NCBI GenBank assembly: GCA_032622095.1
Contig: CP136063.1
Location: forward strand, 185,855,956 to 185,919,955
Reading direction: 5' to 3'
From: Siphonodentalium dalli
Taxonomy: Eukaryota; Mollusca; Scaphopoda; Gadilida; Siphonodentaliidae
DNA: 64,000 bases
Shown here: in pieces, positions 24,349 to 35,339 of the stretch
Layout of the letters: each line of letters opens with the position of its first letter
Position numbering within the stretch: position 1 is the stretch's first letter
The notes under the pieces: model-generated
Seen by the model: the letters and a program-made list of their open reading frames with translations, nothing else
Told to the model about the DNA's origin: nothing
The model's database searches: none
Position numbers and translations under genes: made by a program

Positions 24349-25244
24349 AGATGCGCTTGGCTGGAGTTATAAAGTTATATGGCTAATCGGAAACATATAT
24401 TCCACCAATGCAAACCATGACAGTAAATAGTCAACGCTGTCGCAGTCGATAATAAAACCATAATCGGAGGAAATAAATAAACAACGTGACAGTCCAATGA
24501 TCTAATACTTACTTGCGAAATCAATGTAAAATCCCAATAAAATAACTAAGAAAATATTCCTAATAAAGTATACATCCATTTTAGTGATACAAATTCGACT
24601 GTTTCATATATAGTAAAAGTGACTACTGTATATATCGTTAGTCATACAGCCTTATTCCTATAGCTGCCTACAGATGTTTTCTATTTATAAATAAAATCCA
24701 ACGGCTGGCTCTCCACAGAACGCGGTCTTTGTCAATATTAACCGCTCAATACAATGCTTCTTTACATCACAATGGACTGTGTGTATAGGTGTGCCGCTCC
24801 AACGAAGACATTTGAATAAAGCCGCTTTTACGTTTTACGAAGGGGTCGACGCCTTTAATAAATTAATCACTGAATTAAATTTAATCGGATTATATTCGAT
24901 TAAACGAAAGTCCTTGGCTCTTCGTGATATGATTTACATGATATGAGAGGCACATTTATTTGTCCAGTTGACACATGAGACGAAACTACGCCGCGAAGAT
25001 ACTTTTGAACACTTCTTTTTTATAGCTAAATTACGCAGATATGTTACACCCATTGTTACTATGTAGTCAATATCAGAGGCATCTAGAAAAAAAATCACCC
25101 GATTATACAAAAACAGGGTATTGATGTATACATATGGGTGGGGTAAAAGTTTCAGGTGCATGCGGCAATGTAAGACATGTAAAGCTGTATATGATTGTAA
25201 TGTACAATGCATACAGATGCACAATCCGAATTAACGCTCCCAAA
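24349..25244. other. Unrecognised sequence
   Basis: AT-rich, without a recognisable gene or element end. The minus-strand frame at 24934-25224 has no motif I can place. Confidence 0.4.
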
Positions 25245-25667
25245 TGACTATTTCTTTGGCTTCGGGGGTGAAACATATTTGATTCGAGGAACCCATGCAC
25301 CCATCAAAGCTCAAGTGATCAGATATCGATTTTTGATTTTTGTTATTTCTCGAAATGTATTATTAGTTGTGGCCCAGAAACCGAGTCGTACAACCGATTG
25401 TCTCGGACAAAATTGCGGATGAAGATCGATAACGCTAAAATCAAGTGGTAGAATACGGCCAAATTTCGTGATAGGCAAGTTATTTCGTTGAACAACATGT
25501 TGATAAATAAGTCGTTTTGGAAATGTTATACCATAGTTGATAGATGTTAGCATTATTTTGTTGTAATTAATCGATTTTGATAAAAAGAAAACGTATTTTG
25601 AAGAAATGTTGTTGTTGTAACTTGATGATATGGGGACCGTCTGATCGGATTTCAAGAGTACCTTTAA
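25245..25667 (+). mobile_element. MITE family I, copy 3
   Basis: The longest and clearest copy of this family: GGCTTCGGGGGTG at 25258, TGTTGTTGTTG near 25608, and TACCTTTAA ending at TTAA 25664-25667. The minus-strand 114-codon frame here runs through the repeat and is not supported as a gene. Confidence 0.6.
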
Positions 25668-26123
25668 ATGGGTTCAATCGGCATTAAAGACGTTGAAGCT
25701 CGACTTGACAATGGCACACCTATAAATTCGCAGGGTTTTTCCCCTTCAATAGATTTTATCTGAACATTTGTGACAACCGGATAACGGATGCAGTATTGCA
25801 TGTTTTTAAATGCCCACAAAATTTCAAGCCTCAAGATAAACCTATAGTACTTGATTCTTTTTATGACTGCATGTTTCTGATCAAATAATCCAACTGCAGT
25901 TATCGGTCGGAAATAAAATATTTTTGGTATAATTCTAAAATCAAATAAAAGGCCGCTATATAAAGGCCACACGTAGCTGGCTTTATTTGACGGGTGGATT
26001 TTTTTTAGAAATGAAAATTTTGATTCTGGGAACAACCATTGAATCAAACATTGGTTCCAACTTTTTATTTTGTTAACACATTTGATTAGATGTCAGAATA
26101 ATAATTGGCAAAATCTAAGTCGA
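25668..26123 (-). other. Unrecognised 127-codon open frame, minus strand
   Basis: One of the longest frames outside clear arrays (25664-26047). The translation has no domain I recognise and no favourable splice or promoter context, and the 3' end runs into MITE copy 3. A 'AAATAAAAGGCCGCTATATAAAGGCC' -like stretch near 25945 resembles the 5' start of the array element at 26124, so part of it is probably repeat-derived. Confidence 0.2.
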
Positions 26124-26990
26124 ATAAAAGGCCGCTCGGCCACAGTGTCCCCCGAACCGGTGGCTTCATTTGGATCATTTGGAGCGGAGGCTTTGTAGAA
26201 GTATACTATATGGATAAGACACTTGTGCATTGTCTCATTACTGACATGCATACAAATAACAAAATCTTAAAAAACTCTTAAGTCAAAATATAACCTCAAA
26301 TTGGCACAAAATGAAGAAAATTACAAGAAAAATTGAATTTTCTAAGTCGAAAAGCCCATAACTCTGAGAAAATCATCGGATCAAACTCAAATTCGAACTT
26401 GACCTGTATCTTGGTATGACTGATCCACATAAAAACGGTATTTGCAATTAAATGATCCAAACTTGAGATATCATCCGGAAACCGAAAAAGTGAGAAATTT
26501 TCTATGTAAAACAAGTCGAATAAGTAATCCACAAAAAAACGGGTTTTGCATATAAACAATCCAAAATCAAGTTATCATCCGGAAACCAAAAAAACAGAAG
26601 AAAAACTGAATTTTCTATGTCGAAAAAGGGGCATAACTCTGCCAAAAATGGTCGGGCAGAACCCAAGTTCAAACTTGACCTGTGTTCTGCTGGGAGAAAG
26701 TAATATACCAAATTTGGTTTGAATCCGATTAACTCTACTAAAGTTATCATCCGGAAACCAACTTTCAGGGGTTTTCTAAGTAAAAAAAGGGGCATAACTC
26801 TGGTGAAAATTGGCGGACGGAACCAGAATTCGAACTTGACCTGTCTTTTCTGCTAGTAAACCCACATACCAAATTTAATTTAATTTGGTTCACTCTAACT
26901 AAAGTTATCATCCGGAAACCTCTGACGCACGCACGGACGGACGGACGTGCTGATTATAATAGTCCTCCGAACCCGTTGGGTCGGCGGACA
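26124..26990 (+). mobile_element. Helentron-associated-like array element G1
   Basis: It starts ATAAAAGGCCGCTCGGCC (a short palindrome) and TGTCCCCCGAACC. Degenerate units follow with 'gggcataactctg', 'TTCGAACTTGACCTGT' and 'AAGTTATCATCCGGAAACC'. Then come GCACGGACGGACGGACG and a 3' hairpin TAGTCCTCCGAACCC...GGGTCGGCGGACAAAAA. The 5' and 3' motifs are imperfect inverted repeats. Minus-strand frames of about 90 codons are unit artefacts. Confidence 0.65.
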
Positions 26991-27345
26991 AAAAGGGCAA
27001 CAACTGTCGCAAAAATGGGCGGAGCATACCCATATTCGAACTTGACCTGTACATAGGGCTGATAAACTCACATACAAAATTTGGTTCAGATATGATCACA
27101 CAAACTGAAGTTATCATCCTGAAACCAGAAAATAACAAGATTCTAAGTAATAAAAAAAAGGGCCATAACTCTAGCAAAAATGGGAGCACACCCATATTCG
27201 AACTTGACCTGTATTTTGGTCTGGTAAACTCACCTATGAAATTTGCTTTTGATCTAATAACCGAAACTAAAGTTATCATCCGGAAACCATTTCCGGACGC
27301 ACGGACACCGGCTATTTTAATAAATAGGGACAAAAGGGACTTAAC
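26991..27345 (+). repeat. Second array of G-type units
   Basis: Two to three more units with 'TTCGAACTTGACCTGTA' and 'AAGTTATCATCC', ending in GGACGCACGGACACC and a small hairpin CTATTT...AAATAG (27312-27327) before GGGACAAAAGGG. It looks like the 3' part of another element of the same class joined directly to G1. The 177- and 131-codon frames on opposite strands arise from these units. Confidence 0.6.
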
Positions 27346-29394
27346 TCCATCAGTCATGGTCGGACCTAACCAAAATTCGAACCTGACCTGTATTTCGATA
27401 TGGAATATATATTTGCTCCTATGTTTGACACAATTACTCAAAAGGCTAGGACAAGAAATAATGGTGTGGCATAGTCTATGGGATTAACTCACCCGTTGTC
27501 CAATATTTGTCTTAACAAAATATTATGGTCGTCAGGCCCGGAACAAATTGGCAAAGAAGCCGTTTTGGTCTCAAAATGCGAGGAATTGCAACCACATCAC
27601 CGTGCATGTTTACCCCGTCCCCCAAATTTTACATATATCTGCTGTATTCAAAACCATAAATAGCAACATTGAGTAAATAACAGCTTTAAACGCTGATCAC
27701 CTGATATTTAACACAACTACCTCGGTGGTATATATTGATAATAAATCTCCAAACAACAAGATACTGGAAACGAATATTGTGCAATGCGTGGTATCATATT
27801 CCAATTGTAAAGTGATGACTGAAGGAATTTGAAAAAAATTGTCTACTGCGAAACCGGGTTGGTAGCAGCATGAAAATTAGTCTCATATAAAATGCACGAT
27901 GTACCGTCTCTTTGGCCGGGTGATATTCATGGGGTGCTAATCCATTGGAGAGATGAATGTTTCATTACAGTATAATAATCATTGCGACATATGTGGTTTA
28001 TATTATCACGGGAAGTGTTGAAAATCCCGGAAACGTAACTATTCGTACACTTCAAGGGTATGGACTTCAGTTTCTGCATTATATTCAATAATTAATTAAC
28101 ACGCCGAATGAAACGAACTGGCGATACATAATTTAGTGTGTTCTATGCCAGAAATGTATACTATTCAGAAGACCCGAATTTTAGAGAAGTAAATCATTGT
28201 TTGTCTTGCGTTGAAGTGGCCAATAAATCATTCAAATGGATGTTTTAGTAATATGTGTACCTTATGTATAAGATATATAACAACAGACTTGTATATTACT
28301 CATACGAATTTTCACTCCCGGCGGTGATCCAATATGTTGCTTACTTGAGTTGCTGCCATTTCATGGTCGCGATTGTATTATTTTCTGCCTGTGTCACTCT
28401 AATTTGACATAAACTTTTATAACTGCATAATTCCTATGCCACAATATATCGAATAATGACTTATTTCGAGAACAAATGACAACTAGGATGGACACCATCT
28501 TGGATGACAAAGTTTCCCCAAAGCGCGGATTTTAGATATGTTATACTGAATGTTAAGTTGTGTCTTTTGATACTAAAATCGCTTTCTTACCAATTTCTTC
28601 CAGGCTAACCCATCTCTTGGCGTAGCACGACCATACTAAAAGAGACACATTTTCCTGAACAGTGAGTTGATTGCAGCTAGACCAAGTTTCCTTCGAAATA
28701 ACAGCATGCTAGTGAAATCGGTTGGGGTAAAAGCATTATCCGAACCGATTTCACAAGCTGGTTATAGGCTAGGTTGCAGCTTTAATTTTACAAACCAGCC
28801 CAATGCTTCACACGAGAGGGCTAATCCGACACATGACCATTTGGACTACATTTACATATATTCAATCTTGATGACCAGAAAATTTCGTTATTTTTGTCCG
28901 TATCTAACCCAGTCTTATAACTAACGAACGTATATATTTTGTTTTGCAATATGTTTTTGTCCCATTATTGATTACTGGGCTGATTTGAACATGGCTGTCC
29001 AGTTATGAGCCATATCAATGCAAGCGCGATAACTCTATGACACGTTTACCGCGACGATCACAAGAGCAATCTCAGCTTGGATCATGCCCAATCCTTGTCT
29101 CGCCGGAAATCATGCGTGAGGATTCCGACGCTGGGCTCGTGCCATTAATTCCCATTGTGGCTATGCCCGTCGGGATCATATTCCACCAGTTCATGGGGAA
29201 TAATTTGATAGTGTGACGGGGAACTTTATAACATTGAAAAAAGAACTCGGATGTTCTCTTCTCTTGAGAAGAAATAACCACCGAGTTATTTTTTCAATGT
29301 TTGTAAAGTATGGACCATTTTCGAGAACGCTAAACTACCATAATCCAGATCCTTAACAATTTAAACAGGACAAGTCGGTTTTAATTTGTTTATA
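27346..29394. other. Mostly unrecognised sequence
   Basis: About 2 kb. A 12-bp perfect stem GTGAAATCGGTT (28712-28723) and AACCGATTTCAC (28743-28754) is present. At 29072-29281 both strands are open with fairly GC-rich codons, and the minus strand reads 69 codons from ATG. I do not recognise either product, and opposing open frames argue against a firm call. Confidence 0.35.
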
Positions 29395-29592
29395 GGTTTG
29401 AAGCAACGGGACCCTAACTGTAACTCTAACCCAAACATGACCTAACACTAACCCTGACCACAACGGGATGGGTCGGGACATGCAGGACCTTAACCATATA
29501 CACCACAACTCTAACCTGGACGTGACGGGTGGAACGGCATCAAAAACTCAAACCCTGACCGGGACGGGGTGGGTATACTCGTATATATCATA
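29395..29592 (+). repeat. Degenerate CCCTAAC/CCTGACC tract, left part
   Basis: Irregular repeats such as 'ccctaactgtaactctaaccc' and 'acctaacactaaccctgacc'. The tract resumes after the Helitrons at 31020-31260 ('aaccctaacctgacc', 'ccctaatcctaactataaccctgacc'). The spacing is irregular and intermixed with GGGACGGG motifs, so it is not a true telomere repeat. It may be an old interstitial telomere-like or GC-skewed satellite. Confidence 0.5.
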
Positions 29593-30100
29593 CTAGCCGA
29601 TGAGCCCGACGTTGTCCGGGCTATTCAAAAACCAAATTTCAAGTCGATAGTTCTACCCGTTTCCGAGATCTGGTCTGCGCATGCGCGAAGCTGGCGTCGC
29701 ACGGGCTCGGCGACCCGATAAAATTCGTATCCGGGGCAAGATACATTCACATACCAAATTTCAAGTCGATAGCTCCACCCGTTTCCGAGATCTCGTCTGC
29801 AGTATTGTTCCCGTATATCTCTCTGCAGATGCTAATAACGTTGAATGGTAAACAAACGCTCTTTATAGCGATGCGTCAAAAACAAACGCTCGTTAAATTA
29901 TCACTTGATTAACCACCGCAGTGCCGTTTTTTGTGACTGAGATTGGAGAACGGGTGCTCTGAGCTTCTCCAAAACGCGACGCCGACGGTGTCCGTGGGAT
30001 TTTACCTTTGAATAGGAAGTTTGGTCTCGATCGGTCAACCCGTTTTCGATTCTATAAAGGACATACAGACAGACAGAGGTCTTCAAATATATATATGAGA
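29593..30100 (-). mobile_element. Helitron copy Hel-1 (508 bp)
   Basis: On the minus strand it starts TCTCATATATATATTTGAAG (5' end at 30100) and ends with hairpin AGCCCGGACAACGTCGGGCT, CATCGG and CTAG at 29593, followed by T. It contains little more than one 122-bp unit and an internal segment related to Hel-4. There is no target duplication. Its 5' base directly follows the CTAG of Hel-2. Non-autonomous; no Rep or helicase sequence. Confidence 0.85.
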
Positions 30101-31012
30101 CTAGCCGATGAGCCCGACGTTGTCCGGGCTATTAAAAAACCAAATTTCAAGTCGATAGCTCTACCCAGCCCGACGTTGTCCGGGCTATTCAAAAACCAAA
30201 TTTCCAGTCGATAGCTCTACCCGTTTCCGAGATCTGGTCTGCGCATGCGCGAAGCTGGCGTCGCACGGGCTCGGCGACCCGATAAAATTCGTATCCGGGG
30301 CAAGATACATTCACATACCAAATTTCAAGTCGATAGCTCCACACGTTTCCGAGATCTCGTCTGCGCATGCGCGAAGCTGGCGTCGCACGGGCTCGGCGAC
30401 CCTATAAAATTCGTATCCGGGGCAAGTTACATTCACATACCAAATTTCAAGTCGATAGCTCCACCCGTTTCCGAGATCTCGTCTGCGCATGCGCGAAGCT
30501 GGCGTCGCACGGGCTCGGCGAACCGATAAAATTCGTATCCGGGGCAAGATACATTCACATACCAAATTTCAAGTCGATAGCTCCACCCGTTTCCGAGATC
30601 TGATCTGCGCATGCGCGAAGCTGGCGTCGTACGGGCTCGGCGACCCGATAAAATTCGTGTCCGGGGCAAGATACATTCACATAGCAAATTTCAAGTCGAT
30701 AGCTCCACCCGTTTCCGAGATCTCGTCTGCGCATGCGCTGCACGGGCGTCGCACGGGCTCGGCGACCCGATAAAATTTGTATCCGGGGCAAGATACATTC
30801 ACATAGCAAATTTCAAGTCGATAGCTCCACCCGTTTCCGAGATCTCGTCTGCGCATGCGCTGCACAGGCTTGGCACGGGCTCGCCAATACGACAACGACG
30901 ACCGCCTGGTCAAACTACACACACGTACCAAGTTTCGTCCCGATCGGTCGAGAATCGTAGATTTGTATCAATGACATACATACAGACAGAGGTCTTCAAA
31001 ATATATAGGAGA
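30101..31012 (-). mobile_element. Helitron copy Hel-2 with 122-bp tandem core
   Basis: On the minus strand its 5' end TCTCCTATATATTTTGAAG follows A (31013). CTGTCTGTATGTATG and GACCGATCGGGACGAAACTTGG come next, then about six 122-bp units, then the AGCCCG...CGGGCT hairpin and CTAG at 30101-30104. Within the plus-strand sequence GCGCATGC recurs at 30241, 30363, 30485, 30607, 30729 and 30851: exactly 122 bp each time. The 5'-side hairpin segment is partly duplicated (30110-30220). Overlapping 78-134-codon frames here are unit artefacts. Confidence 0.9.
30222..30880 (+). repeat. 122-bp tandem array in Hel-2
   Basis: The unit holds CGTTTCCGAGATCTCGTCTG, GCGCATGCGC, GGGCTCGGCGACCCGATAAA and TTTCAAGTCGATAGC. 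Adjacent units are nearly identical, implying recent homogenisation. Because 122 is not a multiple of three, long frames slip between units and repeat the same peptide, which rules out a selected protein. Confidence 0.95.
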
Positions 31013-31332
31013 TAGAATAGGTCGGGATATTACAGAAACCCTAACCTGACCATAATTCTAAACGGGCAGGATGCGTCGGATCAGGACCCTAATCCTAACT
31101 ATAACCCTGACCATACCCATACATGGTGGTCCGTGGCGAGACTCAATTTAAACCATGACCATATCCTAACCATTCCTGGAACATGCCAGTCTTGCCAGAT
31201 CGGGACCATAACAATGACCATGTTTCAATAACCACAGCTGGAACGCGACCACATCCTCACCGCGACGGTGTTAAGGCATTTTTGAACTTTTGACCCGTGT
31301 TTTTTTTTCAATCCAAAATGTCGTCTCACCTT
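31013..31332 (+). repeat. Degenerate CCCTAAC/CCTGACC tract, right part
   Basis: Continuation of the tract at 29395 after the two Helitrons. No gene. Confidence 0.45.
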
Positions 31333-31980
31333 ATTAACGACGTTACCATGGTCATTTGTCACACTTTCCGACCGAGTTATGCAAGAACTTTATTTCGACC
31401 AAAAAAGTTTGGCCCAGGTGGCAATTTATGAATATGGGACCATTTGCCACATTTCCCAGACCGAGAAGTTTATTTTTTCGACCAACTGTCTCGGACTCGA
31501 CCCACAAATATTTTGGTCCAGAAAGTTTTGTCCAGGTGGACATTTATGAATATGGGACCATAAGCCACATTTTCCTAAAGTTTCCTGACCGAGTCGAGCA
31601 AATACTGAAATTTGACCCACTTTTTTGGACTGGACCAAAACTAAAATTTCTGCCCAAAAAATTTGGCCCAGGTTGCCATTTATGAATACATATTGCCACA
31701 TTTTCCTGACAGAGCAGAGTGAAGACTTAAATTCGGCCCACTTTTTTTTTTTAACTCAACCAAATATTATTTCGACCCAGTTGGGCATTTATGAAGCTTA
31801 CAAAGGACATTCCCATGGTCATTTGCTACATTTCCCGACTGAGCAAAGCGAGAACTTTATTTCTTCCAACTTTTTCGGATTCGACCCAAAAAGTTTGGCC
31901 CATTTGCCCCACAAAGCAGAGCGAAAACTGAAAATCGACCCACTTTTTTGGAATTGACCCAAATTTTTTTTACTACATTT
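31333..31980 (+). repeat. Array family J (about 110-140-bp units)
   Basis: Units built on 'GGCCCAGGTGGCATTTATGAATATGGGACCA...CCACATTTTCC...GACCGAG...ATTTCGACCCA'. The 'ATTTATGAA' anchor falls near 31425, 31541, 31677 and 31786. The units degrade at both ends and no terminal hairpin was found. The 109- and 110-codon frames follow the units. Confidence 0.65.
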
Positions 31981-32101
31981 TCTATTTTGAGATAAGTATA
32001 GGATTACACATTTTACCCAGTGTACTCTCTGCAGCATAGCTCTCATAATGTTCTTTTGAAGTGAATTTTTGAAAGGTTTGATGTTGTAGGTATCAAAATT
32101 A

Positions 32102-33213
32102 AAGTGCCAATGACACTGTAGCTCAACTTGGGGAAGGAGTTAATTTTTTGCTGAGCAATGAATAGAATGGAGAAGGAAAGTAAACTAGAGGTCACCCCGA
32201 AAATCCATATTAAGTTGGGTGATGATCGGATGAGGGATCTGGTCTGCATGGTGCGCCAAAGAATTTAGTCAAACAAAGAGTAAATTCCAAGATGGTCATG
32301 TTTTTCAATGAATTTTTGTCAAAACAGGAGGCTCCCATCTAGAGGTCACCCCGAAGATTCATATTAAGTTTGGTGATCATCAGATGAGGAATGTGGTCTG
32401 TAGGGTATGCCAAAGGATTTAGTCATGCAAAGATTAAAATCCAAGATGGCTGCCAGCGGCCATGTTTTTCATCGAAAATTGTTCAAATTTGATAGCTCCC
32501 ATCTAGAGGTTAATCGAAATATGCCTGTAAATTTTCAAATTTTAAATCCAAGATGGCTGCTGGTGGCAATGTTTTCAAACATATTTTGGTCAAGATAGGA
32601 AGTTCCCATCTAGAGGTCACCCGGAAGATAATTATGAAGTTTGGTAACGATTGGATGAGAGATGTGGCCTGTAGGATATGCCGAAGGATTTAGTCATACA
32701 AAGAGTAAATTCCAAGATGGCTGCCATGGTGTTCAACAAATTTAAGTAAAAATAGGAGGCCACCCCGAATATCCATATGAAGTTTGGTGATGACCGGAAG
32801 AGGGATGTGGTCTGTCGGTTGTGCCAAAGGATTTAGTCATGCAAAGAGTAAAATCCATGATGGCTGCCATCGGCCATGTTTTTATTCAAAATCGATCAAA
32901 TTCATTAGCTCCCATCTACAGGTGATCACAATCGTGCCTGCAAAATTAAAAATTGATCTGTCCGTAAATAAGGGCTGTATGGTGTGCCGATAGATTCAAA
33001 TTTGAAATCCAAGATGGCTGCTGGTGGCCATGTTTTTCATCGAAATTCAGAAAATGTTTATAGATCCCATCTATAGGTCACCCTGAAGCTACATATGTTT
33101 GGTGAAGATCGGATAAGTGGCATGTAGGGCGTGCTGAAGGAAATTGTTGACGCATGTATGGACGCCAACCCATGGCAATAGCTCAAACTTGAGGTTGTAA
33201 AGTTGAGCTAATA
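32102..33213 (+). mobile_element. Array element K1
   Basis: The 5' palindrome is AGTGCCAATGACACT (one mismatch). TAGCTCAACTT lies at 32119-32129 and its complement AAGTTGAGCTA at 33200-33210. The core has roughly 150-200-bp units with 'CCAAGATGGCTGCC', 'GGCCATGTTTTTC', 'TCCCATCTAGAGGTCAC' and 'AAGGATTTAGTCATGCAAAG'. The 3' end has 'ATGTATGGACGCCAACCCATGGCAATAGCTCAAACTT', then the hairpin. It lacks a clean GGACG run but otherwise matches K3. Confidence 0.7.
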
Positions 33214-33284
33214 AATGATGAATCGATGATCGGTCACATTCGTGAAACTGCTCTGAGTATATATATTTCTGCTTCTAGAATGAA

Positions 33285-34521
33285 AGTGTCAATGACACTG
33301 TAGCTCAACTTGGAAAGGGAATAATTTCATGTGTTACAGTCAATGGAGCAATTAGGAATGCGGAAATTTGAAAGGTCTAAGTAATACTAGATTTATATCA
33401 AAATCCAAGATGGTTGCTGGCGGCTATGTTTTCCAAGAAATTCAAAAACTTTTGATAGCTTCCATCTAGTAGATCAATATCAAGATTAATATGAAGTTTG
33501 GTGAGGGAATGAGGGATGAGGGAAGTGGACTGTAGGGTGTTCCAAAGGTTTAATCATGCAAAGAGTAAAATCCAAGATGGCTGCCAGCAGACATATTTTA
33601 TGGCCGAGACCCCAAAATGTCTCTTTACCATCCACATATCAATGTTAACATCCACGACAAATTTCATGATAATTCGACCAAAGGTACAACCTGTAGCCTG
33701 TACCAAAGGATTTAGTCATGCAAATAGTAAAATCCAAGATGGCTGCTGACGGCCATATTTTATGGCTTATTGACCCCAAAATTACTCATTCCCATCTACA
33801 TGTCAACATTAACATGGCTGCCGACGGCCATGTTTTATGGCTGAATGATCCCAAAATGACTTGTTCGGTGTTCCCATCTACATGGTTAACTTAGATTACA
33901 AATTTCATGATGATCAGACAAACAGTAGGGCCTGTAGCCCGTGCTAATGGATTGAAGTTTGAAATCAAAGATGGCCGCTGGCAGCCATGTTTTTTTTGCC
34001 GATTGTCACCGAAATGACTCGTTCCCATTTACATGTCATGTTTTATGGCCGAATGACCCCAAAATGACTCGTTCCCATCAACATGTCAATATTAACTTCC
34101 ACGACAAATTTCATGATGATCAGACGAACACTCCGGTCTGTAGCCCATGCTAATGGATTGAATTTTGAAATCCAAGATGGCCACTGGCAGCCATGTTTTT
34201 TGTCGATGTCAACAGCCATGACAATTTTTATAATAATCCGACCAAAGATACGACCTGGAGCCAGTGCCATAGGATTTAGTCATGCAAAGAGTAAAATCCA
34301 AGATGGCTGCTGGTGGCCATGTTTTTTTGCCGAATGACCCCAAAATGACTTGTTCCCATCTACATGTCAATATCAACAGCCATGACAATTTTCATCATAA
34401 TCCGACCAAAGGTACGACCTGTAGCCAGTGCCAAAGTATTTAGTCATGCAATGGCTGGTGGCGGCCATGTTTTTTGGCCGAATGACCTCAAAATGTCTCG
34501 TCCCCATCTACATGTCAATAC
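33285..34521 (+). mobile_element. Array element K2, 3' end missing
   Basis: It opens with the perfect palindrome AGTGTCAATGACACT (33285-33299) and TAGCTCAACTT (33301-33311). Six to eight units follow. It is cut at about 34521 by the inverted 65-bp tail of repeat D and then Hel-3. Its missing 3' end is not visible nearby; a K 3' end lies 4 kb on at 38665-38927. It directly succeeds K1 (about 70 bp apart). Confidence 0.7.
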
Positions 34522-34586
34522 AAGAAAACCATAGTCAGAAATGGTAACGCCCCCAAGATCATATTAGCCATAAATATAAATTATAA
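34522..34586 (-). repeat. Solo tail of repeat D
   Basis: 'caagaaaaccatagtcagaa...' is the reverse complement of the last 65 bp of D1 (4394-4458) and D2 (9237-9301). Its outer end coincides with the end of D, and its inner end with the Helitron insertion at 34586/34587. Confidence 0.75.
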
Positions 34587-35339
34587 TCTCATATATATTT
34601 TGAAGACCTCCGTTTGTTTGTCTGTCTGTCTGTATGTTTGTCTGTCATTTATACAAATCTACGATTCTTGACCGATCGGGACGAAACTTGGTACGTGTGT
34701 GTAGTTTGACCAGGCGGTGGACGTTGTCGTATTGGCGAGCCCGTGCGGCGCCCGCTTCGCGCATGCAGACGAGATCTCGGAAACGGGTGGAGCTATCGAC
34801 TTGAAATTTGCTATGTGAATGTATCTTGCCCCGGATATGAATTTTATCGGGTCGCCGAGCCCGTGCGACGCCAGCTTCGCGCATGCGCAGACGAGATCTC
34901 GGAAACGGGTGGAGCTATCGACTTGAAATTTGCTATGTGAATGTATCTTGCCCCGGATAGGAATTTTATCGGGTCACCGAGCCCGTGCGACGCCAGCTTC
35001 GCGCATGCGTAGACGAGATCTCGGAAACGGGTGGAGCTATCGACTTGAAATTTGCTATGTGAATGTATCTTGCCCCGGATACGAATTTTATCGGGTCACC
35101 GAGCCCGTGCGACGCCAGCTTCGCGCATGCGCAGACGAGATCTCGGAAACGGGTGGAGCTATCGACTTGAAATTTGCTATGTGAATGTATCTTGCCCCGG
35201 ATACGAATTTTATCTGGTCGCCGAGCCCGTGCGACGCCAGCTTCGCGCATGCGCAGACCAGATATCGGAAACAGGTGGAGCTATCGACTTGGAAATTTGG
35301 TTTTTGAATAGCCCGGACAACGTCGGGCTCATCGGCTAG
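34587..35339 (+). mobile_element. Helitron copy Hel-3, 122-bp core, plus strand
   Basis: The 5' end TCTCATATATATTTTGAAGA follows A (34586). The 3' end is hairpin AGCCCGGACAACGTCGGGCT, CATCGG, CTAG (35336-35339), followed by T. Both ends and the A/T insertion site are canonical for Helitrons. GCGCATGC recurs at 34759, 34879, 35001, 35123 and 35245 (120, then 122, 122, 122 bp). It is the inverted partner of Hel-2. No protein is encoded; the 65-95-codon frames are unit artefacts. Confidence 0.9.

Noticed and set aside
26908-27487. 177-codon minus and 131-codon plus frames
   Set aside because: They run through G-type array units and a GGACG repeat; opposite-strand overlap and unit periodicity argue against coding.
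29400-29590. True telomere repeat
   Set aside because: The CCCTAAC-like units are irregular and interspersed with other motifs; no run of perfect hexamers.
30241-30858. CRISPR-like regular repeats
   Set aside because: The period is contiguous 122-bp tandem repetition with no unique spacers, in eukaryotic DNA with Helitron ends.
30245-31015. Overlapping 78-134-codon open frames on both strands beginning MREAGVARARR or similar
   Set aside because: They repeat the same peptide because of the 122-bp tandem unit, slip frame between units and recur in the inverted Hel-3 copy; typical array artefacts.
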